Positions 33,963 through 45,606 are shown, numbered from the stretch's first letter. The stretch: DNA of 64,000 nucleotides from Pseudomonadota bacterium (GCA_021777555.1 JAJYDK010000002.1:62001-126000); one strand, 5' to 3'. Numbers and translations are program-made. Notes: generated by a model from the letters alone, not told the origin.

Positions 33963-34816
33963 GCAATCCCCCCTACGAGAACTCCGAGCGGGTCGATCTC
34001 ACGGGCGAGGCGATCCACTGGGACCTCGGCTCCTCGCTCTCCTACGGGCAGTACCTGCAGCTCGAGAAGGTGCTCGATGCGCAGAAGCCCCTGTCCTTCG
34101 AGCACGATGAGATGATGTTCATCATCGTGCACCAGGCCTCCGAGTTGTGGATGCGCCTGATGCTGCACGAGCTCGAGGGCGTTCTCGAGTGCGTGCGGCG
34201 GGATGATCTCGACCCCTCGTTCAAGCATCTGACGCGCATCTCGAAGGTCCAGTCGCAACTGCTCTCGACGTGGGAAGTGCTCTCCACGATGACGCCGTTC
34301 GATTACTCGGCGTTCCGCAATGCGCTCGGGCGCTCCTCGGGCTTCCAGTCCTTCCAGTACCGGATGCTCGAGTTTCTGCTCGGCAACAAGAACGCCGAGA
34401 TGATCGAGGTGCATCGGCGCGATCCCCGTGTCTACGGGCAGCTCGAGCGTGCGCTCGATGCGCCATCGCTCTACGATGAGGCATTGCGCCTGCTGAGCCG
34501 CCGCGGCTACGGCATCCCGGAGGAGTATCTCAACCGGCGCTTTCGTGAGCCGTACCGGCCGAGCAAGCAGGTCGCCGGGGCCTGGCTCGGGGTCTATCAC
34601 AACGCCGAGAAGGACTGGGATCTCTACGAGCTCGCCGAGTGCCTGGTGGATCTCGATTACCGGTTCCAGCTCTGGCGCTTCCACCACATGAAGACGGTCG
34701 AGCGCATCATCGGATACAAGGCCGGCACGGGCGGCACGGGCGGGGTGTCCTATCTCGCCAAGGCGCTCGAGCTGAAATTCTTCCCCGAGCTCTGGCAGGT
34801 CCGCACTTCGATGTAG
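33959..34816 (+). CDS. kynA: Tryptophan 2,3-dioxygenase
   Basis: A heme dioxygenase that opens the indole ring of L-tryptophan to give N-formylkynurenine, the first step of the kynurenine pathway. The 285-residue product has the family length. Recognisable blocks are LSYGQYLQLEKVL (28-40), FIIVHQASELWMRLMLHEL (near 55) and the heme-ligand/substrate region FHHMKTVERIIGYKAGTGGTGGVSYL (near 240-266), where the proximal His precedes the Gly/Thr loop. No kynB or kynU genes are nearby, so the next steps are encoded elsewhere. It is translationally coupled to the metallopeptidase-like gene and converges on the HAD gene with a six-base gap. Confidence 0.95.
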   Translation: MSNPPYENSERVDLTGEAIHWDLGSSLSYGQYLQLEKVLDAQKPLSFEHDEMMFIIVHQASELWMRLMLHELEGVLECVRRDDLDPSFKHLTRISKVQSQLLSTWEVLSTMTPFDYSAFRNALGRSSGFQSFQYRMLEFLLGNKNAEMIEVHRRDPRVYGQLERALDAPSLYDEALRLLSRRGYGIPEEYLNRRFREPYRPSKQVAGAWLGVYHNAEKDWDLYELAECLVDLDYRFQLWRFHHMKTVERIIGYKAGTGGTGGVSYLAKALELKFFPELWQVRTSM

Positions 34817-34822
34817 GTCGCC

Positions 34823-35467
34823 CTAGCGCCACTCGGTGCAGGCGATTCCCGCCCGAGCCGCCTCGCGCCTGGCGCATGCTGACCCGTTGACGAGCACTCC
34901 GTGCTCCACGAGCGCCAGGTGCGGCAGATCGCTCCTCGCATTGCCATAGGCCGAGGTCTCGCCGGGGAGACGCTCCCGCAGCTCGCGCAGGCAGCGCGCT
35001 TTCTCCTCGCCGTGCCGATTCGGCGTGCTCAGCCGGCCGTCCAACCGATCGCCATTCCAGCGGATGCCGGTGCAGATCGACTCGTGAAATCCCAGCGCCC
35101 GCGCGACCGCCGGCACGTACAGATCGACGCTTGCGCTCATGAGCACCAGGTGATCGCCCTGGCGCGCGTGTCTGGCGATCGTCTCGCGCGCGTCCGCGAA
35201 TGTGCACTCCTCGAGCACGCGCGGAACGAACCGCTCGGTCCAGCGCTCGAGCGGCTCGCGGGGCACGCCCCCGAGCGTCGCACGCAGGAGGGCGGACTTC
35301 AGTCCGCCGCGATCCGTGAGCCGCAGGGCGAAGCCGATGACCGCCGGCAGCACGAGCAGCGCGAGCGGCAGTCGCCAGGGCCGCCTCAACAGGTAGCCGA
35401 ACACGTACAGCACGAGGGTGTCGTGCCGTGTGATGGTCCCGTCGAGGTCGAAGACGGCGAGGCGCAA
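34823..35467 (-). CDS. HAD-superfamily phosphatase, IB subfamily
   Basis: The 214-residue protein has the HAD nucleophile motif FDLDGT (6-11; Asp7 and Asp9), motif II Ser in LMSAS (near 109), and the third block YGNARSDLP (near 173), where the more usual second Asp pattern GDxxxD appears as GNxxSD. The insert of about 70 residues after the first motif contains a hydrophobic hairpin, as in the IB (SerB-like) class. Candidate substrates are phosphoserine-like or lipid phosphates; none can be chosen. The start codon is TTG. It follows acnA by 81 bases with hairpins between them. Confidence 0.85.
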   Translation of the reverse strand: MRLAVFDLDGTITRHDTLVLYVFGYLLRRPWRLPLALLVLPAVIGFALRLTDRGGLKSALLRATLGGVPREPLERWTERFVPRVLEECTFADARETIARHARQGDHLVLMSASVDLYVPAVARALGFHESICTGIRWNGDRLDGRLSTPNRHGEEKARCLRELRERLPGETSAYGNARSDLPHLALVEHGVLVNGSACARREAARAGIACTEWR

Positions 35468-35485
35468 ATGGCTTGATCCGGGTCC

Positions 35486-35533
35486 GGAACGCTCCCTGCT
35501 ACGGAAGCGTTCCTATTCCACACGGCTCCCGTG
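35486..35533 (-). terminator. Tandem hairpins after acnA
   Basis: GGAACGCT (35486-35493) pairs with AGCGTTCC (35506-35513), and a second small hairpin CACGG-CTC-CCGTG lies at 35521-35533. They fall between the acnA stop and the HAD gene on the minus strand. No U-tract; they may end most acnA transcripts or limit read-through into the HAD gene. Confidence 0.45.
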
Positions 35534-35548
35534 CGTGACCCGGTCCAC

Positions 35549-38242
<2,694 letters not shown>

Positions 38243-38282
38243 GAGTGGGGCTCTCCGCCAGGGCCAGGAAAAGGCGGCGCGG

Positions 38283-38288
38283 ATTATA
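38283..38288 (-). promoter_or_regulatory. Putative -10 element of acnA
   Basis: Perfect TATAAT on the minus strand, then CCGCGCCGCC. The -35 position is weak, so an activator may be needed. A small hairpin CGCCCT-GAA-AGGGCG (38330-38344) lies further upstream, between mnmA and this promoter. Confidence 0.5.
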
Positions 38289-38377
38289 GTCGGTCTTTGC
38301 GCCGATCGCTCCGCGTCGTGAGCGTGCAACGCCCTGAAAGGGCGGCAATTCTTAATATGAATTCATGCAAGATGGGC

Positions 38378-39466
38378 TCAGGCCGCACCGTGGGGCGTGA
38401 CGGACTCGATCACTGCGCCCCCGAGGCAGCGTCCGTGCTCGTACACGACGGCATACTGTCCAGGGGTGACGGCGCGCTGCGGTCGCTCGAACACGATGCG
38501 CGCCGTTCCATCGGCTCCGGGCTCGAGTGTGGCCGGCTGGTCGGCCTGGCGGTAGCGGACCTTGACGGTGCAGGGGAAGGGCCCGGTGCGCGCCCGGGTG
38601 AGCCAATGCATCGGGCCGGTGGCGAGCGCGGAACTCAGGAGCAGGGGGTGATCCTGATCCTGCACCACGATGAGCGCGTTGCGCCGGAGATCCTTGGCGG
38701 CCACGTACCAGGGCAGCTCACGCCGTCCGGGGCGACCGCCGATGTTGAGGCCCGAGCGCTGGCCCAGGGTATAGAAGGAAAGACCCCGGTGAGCGCCGAG
38801 CGTCTCACCGTCGGCCGATTCGATGGGGCCCGGACGGTCCTCGAGATATCGGCCGAGAAACTCCCGAAAGGGGCGCTCGCCGACGAAACAGATGCCGGTG
38901 CTGTCGGGCTTGTCGAACACCGGCAGACCCGCTTCGCGGGCCCGCTCGCGCACCGAGCGCTTCTCGAGCTCGCCGATGGGCATCAGGGTGCGCGCGAGCT
39001 CCCGCGGTGCGACGGCGTGCAGGAAATAACTCTGGTCTTTGGAGGCATCGAGCGCCTTGTGCAGTTCGATGCCCTCGGCGCCCTCGATGAGCCGTGCGTA
39101 GTGTCCCGTTGCGAAGACCTCCGCTCCCAGACGCTCGGCGTACCGTAGCGCCACGCCGAACTTGATCTCGCGATTGCAGAGCACGTCCGGGTTCGGGGTG
39201 CGCCCGGCGCGGTACTCGGTGAGAAAGTGCCGGAAGACGCGCTCGCGATACTCCGCGGCGAAGCTCACCCGGTGCAGCGCGATGCCGAGTTCCGCGGCCA
39301 CGGCGCGGGCGTCCTGGAAGTCCTGCGCCGCGGTGCAGTAGCCCGTATCGTCCTCTTCCCAGTTGCTCATGAAGAGTCCGTGGACCTCCCAACCGCGCTC
39401 CTTCAGCAGCAGCGCCGCCACCGCGGAGTCGACCCCTCCCGAGAGGCCGACGACGAGGCGTCTCAT
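38378..39466 (-). CDS. mnmA: tRNA-specific 2-thiouridylase MnmA
   Basis: MnmA thiolates U34 of tRNA-Lys, -Glu and -Gln. The 362-residue product has the PP-loop SGGVDSAVAA (9-18), the first catalytic Cys in NPDVLCNREIKFG (near 97) and the second in DSTGICFVGERPF (near 190), and GHYAR (near 120). Its ATG overlaps the nudJ stop by four bases. In E. coli the same pair nudJ-mnmA is followed by hflD and purB; here purB is upstream and hflD is missing from the window. Confidence 0.97.
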   Translation of the reverse strand: MRRLVVGLSGGVDSAVAALLLKERGWEVHGLFMSNWEEDDTGYCTAAQDFQDARAVAAELGIALHRVSFAAEYRERVFRHFLTEYRAGRTPNPDVLCNREIKFGVALRYAERLGAEVFATGHYARLIEGAEGIELHKALDASKDQSYFLHAVAPRELARTLMPIGELEKRSVRERAREAGLPVFDKPDSTGICFVGERPFREFLGRYLEDRPGPIESADGETLGAHRGLSFYTLGQRSGLNIGGRPGRRELPWYVAAKDLRRNALIVVQDQDHPLLLSSALATGPMHWLTRARTGPFPCTVKVRYRQADQPATLEPGADGTARIVFERPQRAVTPGQYAVVYEHGRCLGGAVIESVTPHGAA

Positions 39467-39942
39467 ACCGTGACCGCGGCCACCGCGCCTGCCGAATCGA
39501 GGTCGAGCCCGGCCACCGCCTCGAGCGGCGAGCGCTCACCCGCCAGGTAGTCCTCGATGCAGCGCAGCACGAGCGGGCTGCGCAGCGTCTCGGTGCGCGC
39601 GCGGATCTCATCCGAGGTGAGCCAGCAGGTGCCGACGATGCCCTCATCGAGCGGCTGCTCGGGGCGGTGCCCGCTCACCGAGCCGATGAAGGTGAAGCGC
39701 TTGAAGAAGCGGCCGGTGCGCGGATGACGCCAGAGATACACTCCGAGCAGCTCGCGCGCGCTGAAGCGCCACGCGGTCTCCTCCTGCACTTCGCGGATGA
39801 CGGCCTGTACCAGGGTCTCGCCGCGCTCGAGGTGACCGGCGGGCTGATTGAGCACGAGCCGCCCGTCGATGCGCTCCTCGACGAGCAGGAAGCGGCCGCC
39901 GCTTTCGGCCACGGCGGCAACGGTGATCTCGGGGGTGGACAT
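39463..39942 (-). CDS. nudJ: NUDIX hydrolase NudJ-like (phosphatase)
   Basis: E. coli NudJ (YmfB, 153 residues) hydrolyses thiamine pyrophosphate and nucleoside di/triphosphates. This 159-residue product starts TPEITVAAVAESGGRFLLVEE and has the NUDIX box GHLERGETLVQAVIREVQEET (residues about 36-56), followed by LGVYLWRHP. Position next to mnmA, with a four-base overlap, supports the assignment. A perfect TATAAT and then CGCTCC stand directly before the ATG, and there is no ribosome site, so the mRNA may start at the initiation codon. Confidence 0.9.
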   Translation of the reverse strand: MSTPEITVAAVAESGGRFLLVEERIDGRLVLNQPAGHLERGETLVQAVIREVQEETAWRFSARELLGVYLWRHPRTGRFFKRFTFIGSVSGHRPEQPLDEGIVGTCWLTSDEIRARTETLRSPLVLRCIEDYLAGERSPLEAVAGLDLDSAGAVAAVTV

Positions 39943-39948
39943 GGAGCG

Positions 39949-39954
39949 ATTATA
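39949..39954 (-). promoter_or_regulatory. Consensus -10 six bases before nudJ
   Basis: TATAAT on the minus strand, a six-base spacer CGCTCC, then ATG. The expected start point is the A of the ATG, a leaderless layout. The -35 region (CATACC at 17-base spacing) is poor. Confidence 0.5.
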
Positions 39955-39986
39955 GCGCCCCGAGCCAGGGGGGTATGACGGGAAGG

Positions 39987-40571
39987 CTACCTGCGCGCGA
40001 TGCGCACGTTGTGCTCGGGCGCGCACGCGTCCCAGAGCTGATCGAACTCGTGCAGATACAGTTTCGCAACCGGCGGGTTGTCGATGTCGGCGATGCCGTC
40101 CCAGCTGTCCGAGCGCAGCCGATACACGATGGCGCGGCTGTCGGCGACGAGATAGGCGGACTGGTGTTCGCGGATCTGCGGCGTCGGCGTGCGCACTTCG
40201 ATGCAGCTCGAGAGCCGCCGGGCCATCGCCATGAAGCGATGCCCGTCGGCCGTCACGCGGCCGGGCTCGCTCAACAGCACGCGCACCTTCGCGAAGGGGC
40301 GCGCCAGCACGAAGCACTTGATCACCTCGAGGAAGGCGCTCTGGTCGTAGAGCTCGGGCTCGAGGTTCGGGGTGTAGATGGAGATGAGCCGCTGGGCGGA
40401 TGCGGCCACCTGGTCGACCGCTGCGCGAACCTCGGCCACCGTCGTCAAGACGGTGAGGGCCTCGACGTTGCAGGTGATGTCTTCCTGGTCGGACTCCGGG
40501 GAATAGCGGGCGTGCGCCAGTCCGGCGAACACGTTGATCTCGTCATGCGAATGGGTGGACACGGACAACAC
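39987..40571 (-). CDS. DUF7931-like protein of unknown function
   Basis: I do not know the function of this 194-residue protein. It resembles a domain I recall as DUF7931, sometimes found next to or fused with acetyltransferases. The sequence AASAQRLISIYTPNLEPELYD (near 57) and SAYLVADSRAIVYRLRSDSWDGIAD (near 138) suggest a phospholipase-D-like or HKD-type alpha/beta fold without the catalytic His-x-Lys. It lies 44 bases before nudJ, in the place where neighbours of purB would be expected. The start is GTG, either 40571 or 40562; an AGGGTGAG site favours the latter slightly. Confidence 0.7.
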   Translation of the reverse strand: MLSVSTHSHDEINVFAGLAHARYSPESDQEDITCNVEALTVLTTVAEVRAAVDQVAASAQRLISIYTPNLEPELYDQSAFLEVIKCFVLARPFAKVRVLLSEPGRVTADGHRFMAMARRLSSCIEVRTPTPQIREHQSAYLVADSRAIVYRLRSDSWDGIADIDNPPVAKLYLHEFDQLWDACAPEHNVRIARR

Positions 40572-40602
40572 TCACCCTGGCCTGTGGAGCGCGATTGGCG
40601 GC

Positions 40603-40608
40603 CATCTT
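40603..40608 (-). promoter_or_regulatory. Putative -10 element of the DUF7931-like gene
   Basis: TAAGAT on the minus strand, followed by GGCCGCC, 31 bases before the gene. No -35 match. Confidence 0.3.
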
Positions 40609-40681
40609 AGAGAGAGTCGGCCGGTCGGCGGAGTCGAGCCAGTCACACTCTGGGCTGCTCGCGCGGAGCAGGGCGCGTCCG

Positions 40682-40700
40682 GCGGGGTGAAACGCCCCGC
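40682..40700 (-). terminator. Hairpin after purB
   Basis: GCGGGGTG-AAA-CGCCCCGC, an eight-pair stem with one G-T pair and an AAA loop, six bases past the purB stop on the minus strand. No U-tract. Confidence 0.45.
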
Positions 40701-40706
40701 GATTTG

Positions 40707-42089
40707 TCATATTCCCCGGGCGAGCTCGGCCGCGAGGCCGATGTAGTCGGCGGGCTTGAGCGCCTTGAGGCGATTTTTCTCACCCTCGGGCAGGGGCAGC
40801 TCCCCGATGAACTCGGCGAGCGAGCTCGCCTCGATGGCCCGGCCGCGGGTGAAGGCCTTGAGCTTCTCGTAGCCCTCGGGAACGCCGGCGGCGCGCAGGA
40901 CCGTCTGCACCGCCTCCCCGAGCACCTCCCACGCGCCCTCGAGATCTCTGCCCATGCGCGCTGCGTCGGCATCGATCTTGCCGAGTCCGCGCCCGAGGGA
41001 GCGCCAGGCGATCAGCGTGTGGCCGAGCGCCACGCCGAGGTTGCGCAGCACCGTCGAGTCGGTGAGGTCGCGCTGCCAGCGCGAAACGGGGAGTTTGTCG
41101 GCGAAGTGCCTGAGCAGCGCATTGGCGATGCCGAGGTTGCCTTCCGCATTCTCGAAATCGATCGGGTTGACCTTGTGCGGCATGGTCGAGGAGCCGACCT
41201 CCCCCGATGCGGCGCGCTGCTTCAAGTAGCCCAGGGAGATGTAGCCCCAGAAATCCCGGCACAGATCGAGCAGCACCACGTTGATGCCGCAGAGCGCATC
41301 GCAGTACTCGCCGATCCAGTCGTGCGGCTCGATCTGCGTGGTGTAGGCGTTGCGCGCGAGGCCGAGGGATTCGATGAATGCGCCGCTGACGGCGACCCAG
41401 TCGACCGACGGCAACGCCGCCTGGTGGGCGTTGAAATTGCCGACCGCGCCATTCCATTTGCCGAGGATCTCGACCGTGCCCCAGCGCCGCTCGGCGCGGC
41501 GCAGCCGGGCCACGAAGTTGGCGACCTCCTTGCCGAGGGTCGTGGGGCTCGCCGGCTGCCCGTGCGTGCGCGCGAGCATCGGCAGCTCGGCGTAGCGATG
41601 GGCGAGCTCCCCGAGCCCAGTGATGCGCTCGGTGAGTGTCCGCGTGAGCAGGGCGCGCGCTTCGCGCAGGAGCACCGCGTAGCTGATGTTGTTGATGTCC
41701 TCCGAGGTGCATCCGAAGTGCACCAGCTCGAGCGAGGCTTCCCCGGCTCCGGCGGCCTTGAGATGTTCGCGCACGTAGTACTCGACCGCTTTGACGTCGT
41801 GGTTGATGCGCTGCTCGATGGTCTTCACGGCCTGCGCGCAATCGCGGCCGGGGTCCTCGGCCAGCTGCCGCGCGCGCGCGCGCACCGTCTCGGGGAGGGT
41901 TGCCCCGCGCAGCTGAGAGAGGCTCGAGGACAGATGCAGGAGCCACGCCGCCTCGACCCGCACGCGCTCCCGGATGAGGCCCGCCTCGGACAGGAGAGGG
42001 CGCAGCGGCTCGGTGGCCGCCCGGTAGCGGCCATCGATCGGCGAGAGGGCGAAAACCGCGGGAAGGTCGTCGTGGGAGCTTTCGGTCAT
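40707..42089 (-). CDS. purB: Adenylosuccinate lyase
   Basis: PurB acts twice in purine synthesis, releasing fumarate from SAICAR and adenylosuccinate. The 460-residue product is of the long E. coli type (456). The superfamily signature is GSSTMPHKVNPIDFEN (near 297), with HFGCTSEDINN (near 119) and RTHGQPASPTTLGKE (near 165) as the other catalytic segments. ATG 42089 gives the normal N-terminus (VFALSPIDGRY); an upstream start at 42125 is unlikely. It is divergent from fumC, whose enzyme uses fumarate, with a striking inverted repeat in between. Confidence 0.96.
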   Translation of the reverse strand: MTESSHDDLPAVFALSPIDGRYRAATEPLRPLLSEAGLIRERVRVEAAWLLHLSSSLSQLRGATLPETVRARARQLAEDPGRDCAQAVKTIEQRINHDVKAVEYYVREHLKAAGAGEASLELVHFGCTSEDINNISYAVLLREARALLTRTLTERITGLGELAHRYAELPMLARTHGQPASPTTLGKEVANFVARLRRAERRWGTVEILGKWNGAVGNFNAHQAALPSVDWVAVSGAFIESLGLARNAYTTQIEPHDWIGEYCDALCGINVVLLDLCRDFWGYISLGYLKQRAASGEVGSSTMPHKVNPIDFENAEGNLGIANALLRHFADKLPVSRWQRDLTDSTVLRNLGVALGHTLIAWRSLGRGLGKIDADAARMGRDLEGAWEVLGEAVQTVLRAAGVPEGYEKLKAFTRGRAIEASSLAEFIGELPLPEGEKNRLKALKPADYIGLAAELARGI

Positions 42090-42124
42090 GCGCTGAAGGG
42101 GAAGGCGAAGTGCTAGGATTCGCA

Positions 42125-42130
42125 ATCATA
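42125..42130 (-). promoter_or_regulatory. Putative -10 element of purB
   Basis: TATGAT on the minus strand, 35 bases before the purB ATG. It lies eight bases from the left arm of the 11-base inverted repeat at 42138-42172. No clear -35. Confidence 0.3.
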
Positions 42131-42137
42131 ACCGATA

Positions 42138-42172
42138 CCGTGCCGCGGTCGCAGGCGGCCCCCGCGGCACGG
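42138..42172. repeat. Perfect 11-bp inverted repeat between purB and fumC
   Basis: CCGTGCCGCGG (42138-42148) and CCGCGGCACGG (42162-42172) are exact reverse complements separated by 13 bases; the arms are centred 24 bases apart. It lies in the 117-base region between two divergent starts, 34 bases before the fumC ATG. It may be an operator for a dimeric regulator or a hairpin in the fumC leader. Confidence 0.6.
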
Positions 42173-42206
42173 GTTGAGCATGGCGCGGGCCACGGAGCCA
42201 ATTTAG

Positions 42207-43610
42207 ATGACGAATTCCTTTCGAACCGAGCACGACAGCATGGGCGAGCTCAAGGTGCCCCTCGATGCGCTCTGGGGCGCGCAGACCCAGCGCGCGGTGC
42301 AGAACTTCCCCATCAGCGGCCACCCGATGCCGCGGGCCTTCATCGGCGCGCTCGGCCTGGTGAAGCAGGCCGCGGCGCGGGCCAACACCCGTCTGGGCCT
42401 CCTCGAGGCGGCGATCGCCAAGGCCATCGAGGCGGCGGCGGCCGAGGTGGCCGAAGGCCGTCACGATGCGCAATTTCCCATCGACGTGTTCCAGACGGGC
42501 TCCGGAACGAGCACGAACATGAACGCCAACGAGGTGATCGCGACGCTCGCCACGCGCCACCTCGGCAGGAGCACCCATCCCAACGATCACGTCAACATGG
42601 GGCAGAGCAGCAATGATGTGATCCCGACCACGATTCACGTGAGCGCCGCGCTCGCGGTGCGCCGCGATCTGGTCCCCGCGCTCACGCACCTGTGCGATGT
42701 GCTGCGCGCCAAGGAGGACGAGGTCGGCGCGGTGGTGAAGACCGGCCGCACCCACCTGATGGATGCCATGCCGGTGACCCTCGGGCAGGAGCTCTCCGGC
42801 TGGCGGTCGCAGATCGAGGGGGCGATCGAGCGGCTCGCGGCGGTCGAGCCGCGCCTCGTGAGCCTCGCGCAGGGCGGTACCGCCGTCGGCACCGGCATCA
42901 ATGCGCATCCGCAGTTCGGCCAGCGCTTCTGCGAGGCGCTGAGCGAGCTGACGGGTGTGGGCTTCCGTCCGGCGCGCAATTACTTCGAGGCGCTCTCGTG
43001 CCAGGACACCGCGGTCGAGCTCTCCGGGCAGCTGAAGGTGCTCGCGGTGAGCCTCATGAAGATCGCCAATGATCTGCGCTGGATGAACAGCGGCCCGCTT
43101 GCCGGGCTCGGGGAGATCGCGCTTCCGGCCCTGCAGCCCGGCAGCAGCATCATGCCGGGCAAGGTGAACCCGGTGATCCCCGAGGCCACCGCCATGGTGT
43201 GCGCGCAGGTGGTCGGCCACGACGCCACCATCACCGTGGCCGGCCAGTCGGGCAATTTCCAGCTCAACGTGATGCTGCCGGTCATCGCCTACAACCTCCT
43301 CGAGAGCATCCGCCTGCTCGCGAGCGTGTCGCGGCTGCTCGCGGATCGGGCCATCAGCGGCTTCAAGGTGAACCACGCCCGTCTCGCCGAGGCCCTCGAC
43401 CGCAATCCCATCCTGGTCACGGCGTTGAACCCCGTGATCGGCTACGAGAAGGGCGCGGCGATCGCCAAGAAGGCCTACGCCGAAGGCCGGCCCATCCGCG
43501 AGATGGCCGGGAAGATGACCGACCTGTCGCCCGAGGAGCTCGCGAGACTCCTCGACCCGGCGGAACTCGCCAAGGGGGGCATCAAGGGCGGCACCAGCGG
43601 CGGTGGCTGA
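42207..43610 (+). CDS. fumC: Fumarate hydratase class II
   Basis: FumC hydrates fumarate to malate; this class is iron-free and oxygen-stable. The 467-residue product has the family length. Signature [16 protein letters not shown] (near 312) and the substrate blocks [12 protein letters not shown] (near 97), [14 protein letters not shown] (near 131) and [12 protein letters not shown] (near 180) are plain. A GGAG site lies ten bases before the ATG. The stop lies within the next gene, an eight-base overlap with the NUDIX gene, so the two and mazG form a string. Confidence 0.97.
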   Translation: MTNSFRTEHDSMGELKVPLDALWGAQTQRAVQNFPISGHPMPRAFIGALGLVKQAAARANTRLGLLEAAIAKAIEAAAAEVAEGRHDAQFPIDVFQTGSGTSTNMNANEVIATLATRHLGRSTHPNDHVNMGQSSNDVIPTTIHVSAALAVRRDLVPALTHLCDVLRAKEDEVGAVVKTGRTHLMDAMPVTLGQELSGWRSQIEGAIERLAAVEPRLVSLAQGGTAVGTGINAHPQFGQRFCEALSELTGVGFRPARNYFEALSCQDTAVELSGQLKVLAVSLMKIANDLRWMNSGPLAGLGEIALPALQPGSSIMPGKVNPVIPEATAMVCAQVVGHDATITVAGQSGNFQLNVMLPVIAYNLLESIRLLASVSRLLADRAISGFKVNHARLAEALDRNPILVTALNPVIGYEKGAAIAKKAYAEGRPIREMAGKMTDLSPEELARLLDPAELAKGGIKGGTSGGG

Positions 43611-44298
43611 GGATCGCAGCACCCGCCCGCCGGCGCCTGCGGCCCCCGACCGCCCGGCGCCCCTGCTGGCGCAGATCGAGCGCAGGCTCGCGGGCAGCGA
43701 GCCCCGGCATGCGCTCGAGGAGTGTCTCGTCCCCGGGCAGACCATCGACCGCAGCCGGGAGTTGCGTCGATTTTTTCCTGCGGATCCCGCCGCCGCGGCC
43801 GTGTTGATCCCGCTGGTGGCTCACCCGCGTGAGCCCACGGTGCTGCTGACTCGCCGCGCCCGAGAGCTGCGCAATCATGCGGGGCAGGTGAGCTTCCCCG
43901 GGGGGCGCATCGAGGTCCAGGATGAGGGTCCGGCCGAAGCGGCGCTGCGCGAAGCGCGCGAGGAGATCGGTCTCGATGCGCGCTTCGTGTCCGTCATCGG
44001 CTTCCTGCCCGATCACATGGTGATCAGCGGCTTTCGCGTCACGCCGGTCGTGGCGCGCGTGGCGCCCGGCTTCGCGCTGCGCATCGACCGGGAGGAGGTC
44101 GAGGATGCCTTCGAGGTGCCGCTGTCCTTCGTGTTCGATCCGCGCAACCACCGGCCCCGGCGCCACCGTTTCCGCGGCACGGACGTCGAGGTGGAGATGG
44201 TGGACATTCCCTATGGGGAGCACAACATCTGGGGCGCGACGTCCGGGATGCTGATGACCCTGTGGCGGGTGTGCTTCGCTGAGAGCGGCGATGAGTGA
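43603..44298 (+). CDS. CoA-pyrophosphatase-type NUDIX hydrolase
   Basis: The 231-residue protein resembles NudL/YeaB-type enzymes that cleave CoA and related pyrophosphates to 4'-phosphopantetheine and adenosine 3',5'-bisphosphate. The NUDIX box is [24 protein letters not shown] (residues about 104-127), preceded by the family segment [17 protein letters not shown] (the UPF0035 motif). GTG is the start, inside fumC. It overlaps mazG by eight bases; both remove non-canonical or toxic nucleotides, a house-cleaning pair. Confidence 0.88.
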   Translation: MAEDRSTRPPAPAAPDRPAPLLAQIERRLAGSEPRHALEECLVPGQTIDRSRELRRFFPADPAAAAVLIPLVAHPREPTVLLTRRARELRNHAGQVSFPGGRIEVQDEGPAEAALREAREEIGLDARFVSVIGFLPDHMVISGFRVTPVVARVAPGFALRIDREEVEDAFEVPLSFVFDPRNHRPRRHRFRGTDVEVEMVDIPYGEHNIWGATSGMLMTLWRVCFAESGDE

Positions 44299-45181
44299 GG
44301 ATGCGGCCGGCGAGGCGCTCTCGGCGCTGCTTGCGCTGATGGCGCGCCTGCGCGATCCGACGCGCGGCTGCCCCTGGGATCGCGAACAGACCTTCGGCTC
44401 GATCGCCCCGTACACCATCGAGGAGGCCTACGAGGTCCGCGATGCCATCGAGCGAGGCCGGCCGCAGGAGCTGCGCGAGGAGTTGGGTGACCTCCTCTTT
44501 CAGGTGGTGTTTCACTCGCGCATGGCCGAGGAGCGCGGCTGGTTCGATTTCACCTCCGTCGCCCGCTCGATTCACGAGAAGCTGGTGCGCCGCCATCCGC
44601 ACGTATTCGGCGCGCAATCCCCCGGCGGCTCTTCCGGGGAAGCCCCCGCCGGGGCGCTCGATGCGGCCCGACAGTCGGCTCAGTGGGATGAGCTGAAGGC
44701 CCGCGAGCGGGCGCAGCTCGCGCGCGAAGGCGAGGCGCACGGCACCTCCGGGCCCCCGCCTGCAGGCCCCCCGGGCGGCACGGAGTTGAGCGAGCTCGAG
44801 AACATCCCGCTCGCCTTGCCGGCCCTCATGCGCGCGGCGAAGCTCTCGCGCCGGGCCGCGAGGGTCGGTTTCGATTGGGACGGCCCGCCGCAGGTGCGCG
44901 AGAAGGTGATGGAGGAGATCGGGGAGATCGAGGCGGCGCTGGCCGCGGGGGGCGAGGCCGGCGCGCTCGCCGAGGAAATCGGGGATCTGCTCTTTGCCGT
45001 CGTCAACTGGAGCCGGCATCTCGAGGTCGATCCGGAGGAAGCCCTGCGTGCGGCCAACGCGAAGTTCGAGCGCCGGTTCCGACGGATGGAGCGCCTCGCA
45101 CGCGAGCGGGGCATGGCGCTCGAGACGCTCGGCGCGGCGCAGTGGGACGCCTTGTGGCGGGAGGCCAAAGGCCAGGGCTAG
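44291..45181 (+). CDS. mazG: Nucleoside triphosphate pyrophosphohydrolase MazG
   Basis: MazG hydrolyses NTPs to NMP and pyrophosphate and can lower ppGpp in E. coli. The 296-residue product has two MazG repeats: the first starts LRDPTRGCPWDREQTFGSI (about 20-38) with EEAYEVRDAIE and EELGDLLFQVVFHSRMAEE, the second has EKVMEEIGEIEAAL and EEIGDLLFAVVNWSRHL with the ExxE...ExxD metal motif. It is about 30 residues longer than E. coli MazG because of a Gly/Pro-rich linker near 115-160. It overlaps the NUDIX gene by eight bases. Confidence 0.94.
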   Translation: MSEDAAGEALSALLALMARLRDPTRGCPWDREQTFGSIAPYTIEEAYEVRDAIERGRPQELREELGDLLFQVVFHSRMAEERGWFDFTSVARSIHEKLVRRHPHVFGAQSPGGSSGEAPAGALDAARQSAQWDELKARERAQLAREGEAHGTSGPPPAGPPGGTELSELENIPLALPALMRAAKLSRRAARVGFDWDGPPQVREKVMEEIGEIEAALAAGGEAGALAEEIGDLLFAVVNWSRHLEVDPEEALRAANAKFERRFRRMERLARERGMALETLGAAQWDALWREAKGQG

Positions 45182-45248
45182 GCAGGGCTCGCGGGGGGCA
45201 TCCTATTCAGCGGCGATTCACGGGGGGACGGTTATCGTGCTCGCGGTC

Positions 45249-45270
45249 CGGGCCGCTCGAGGGCGGCCCG
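45249..45270 (+). terminator. GC hairpin after mazG
   Basis: CGGGCCGC-TCGAGG-GCGGCCCG, a perfect eight-base-pair stem 67 bases past the mazG stop and 36 bases before the PepSY gene. No T-run follows, so it could also be a leader structure of the downstream genes. Confidence 0.4.
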
Positions 45271-45306
45271 TCGAGGTATGCGTCACAAGGCGGATGCGCG
45301 GCGTAA

Positions 45307-45606
45307 ATGAGAGTCTTGCGTGTATGGGTTGCTGTGGCCGTCCTGGCGCTGGCCGGGGGGCTCGCGGCCGCCTTGGCGGGCGGTGTGGGCGCCCAGCCCC
45401 CATCCCCCCCGCAGACCGCGCCAAACGCCGTCCGCGTGTCCCTGGGCCAGGCGGTCAAGATGGTCGAGGCGCGGTACAGGGCCCGGGTGGTGCGGGCCGA
45501 CACCCGCCGCCAGGGCGGACAGGTGATCTACGTGATGCGTCTGTTGGATCGGCATGGACGGGTGTTCACCGTGCGGGTCGACGCCGCGAGCGGTACGATC
45601 CTCTGA
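45307..45606 (+). CDS. PepSY-domain secreted protein
   Basis: The 99-residue product has a signal peptide (basic start, hydrophobic 6-25, cleavage near GVGA-Q) and a single PepSY domain: VSLGQAVKMVEARYRARVVRADTR, then VIYVMRLLDRHGRVFTVRVDAASGTIL. PepSY domains are found in protease propeptides and near two-component systems, and are thought to inhibit or sense in the periplasm. The gene ends 31 bases before the response-regulator gene, so it is probably an accessory or target of that system. Confidence 0.85.
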   Translation: MRVLRVWVAVAVLALAGGLAAALAGGVGAQPPSPPQTAPNAVRVSLGQAVKMVEARYRARVVRADTRRQGGQVIYVMRLLDRHGRVFTVRVDAASGTIL

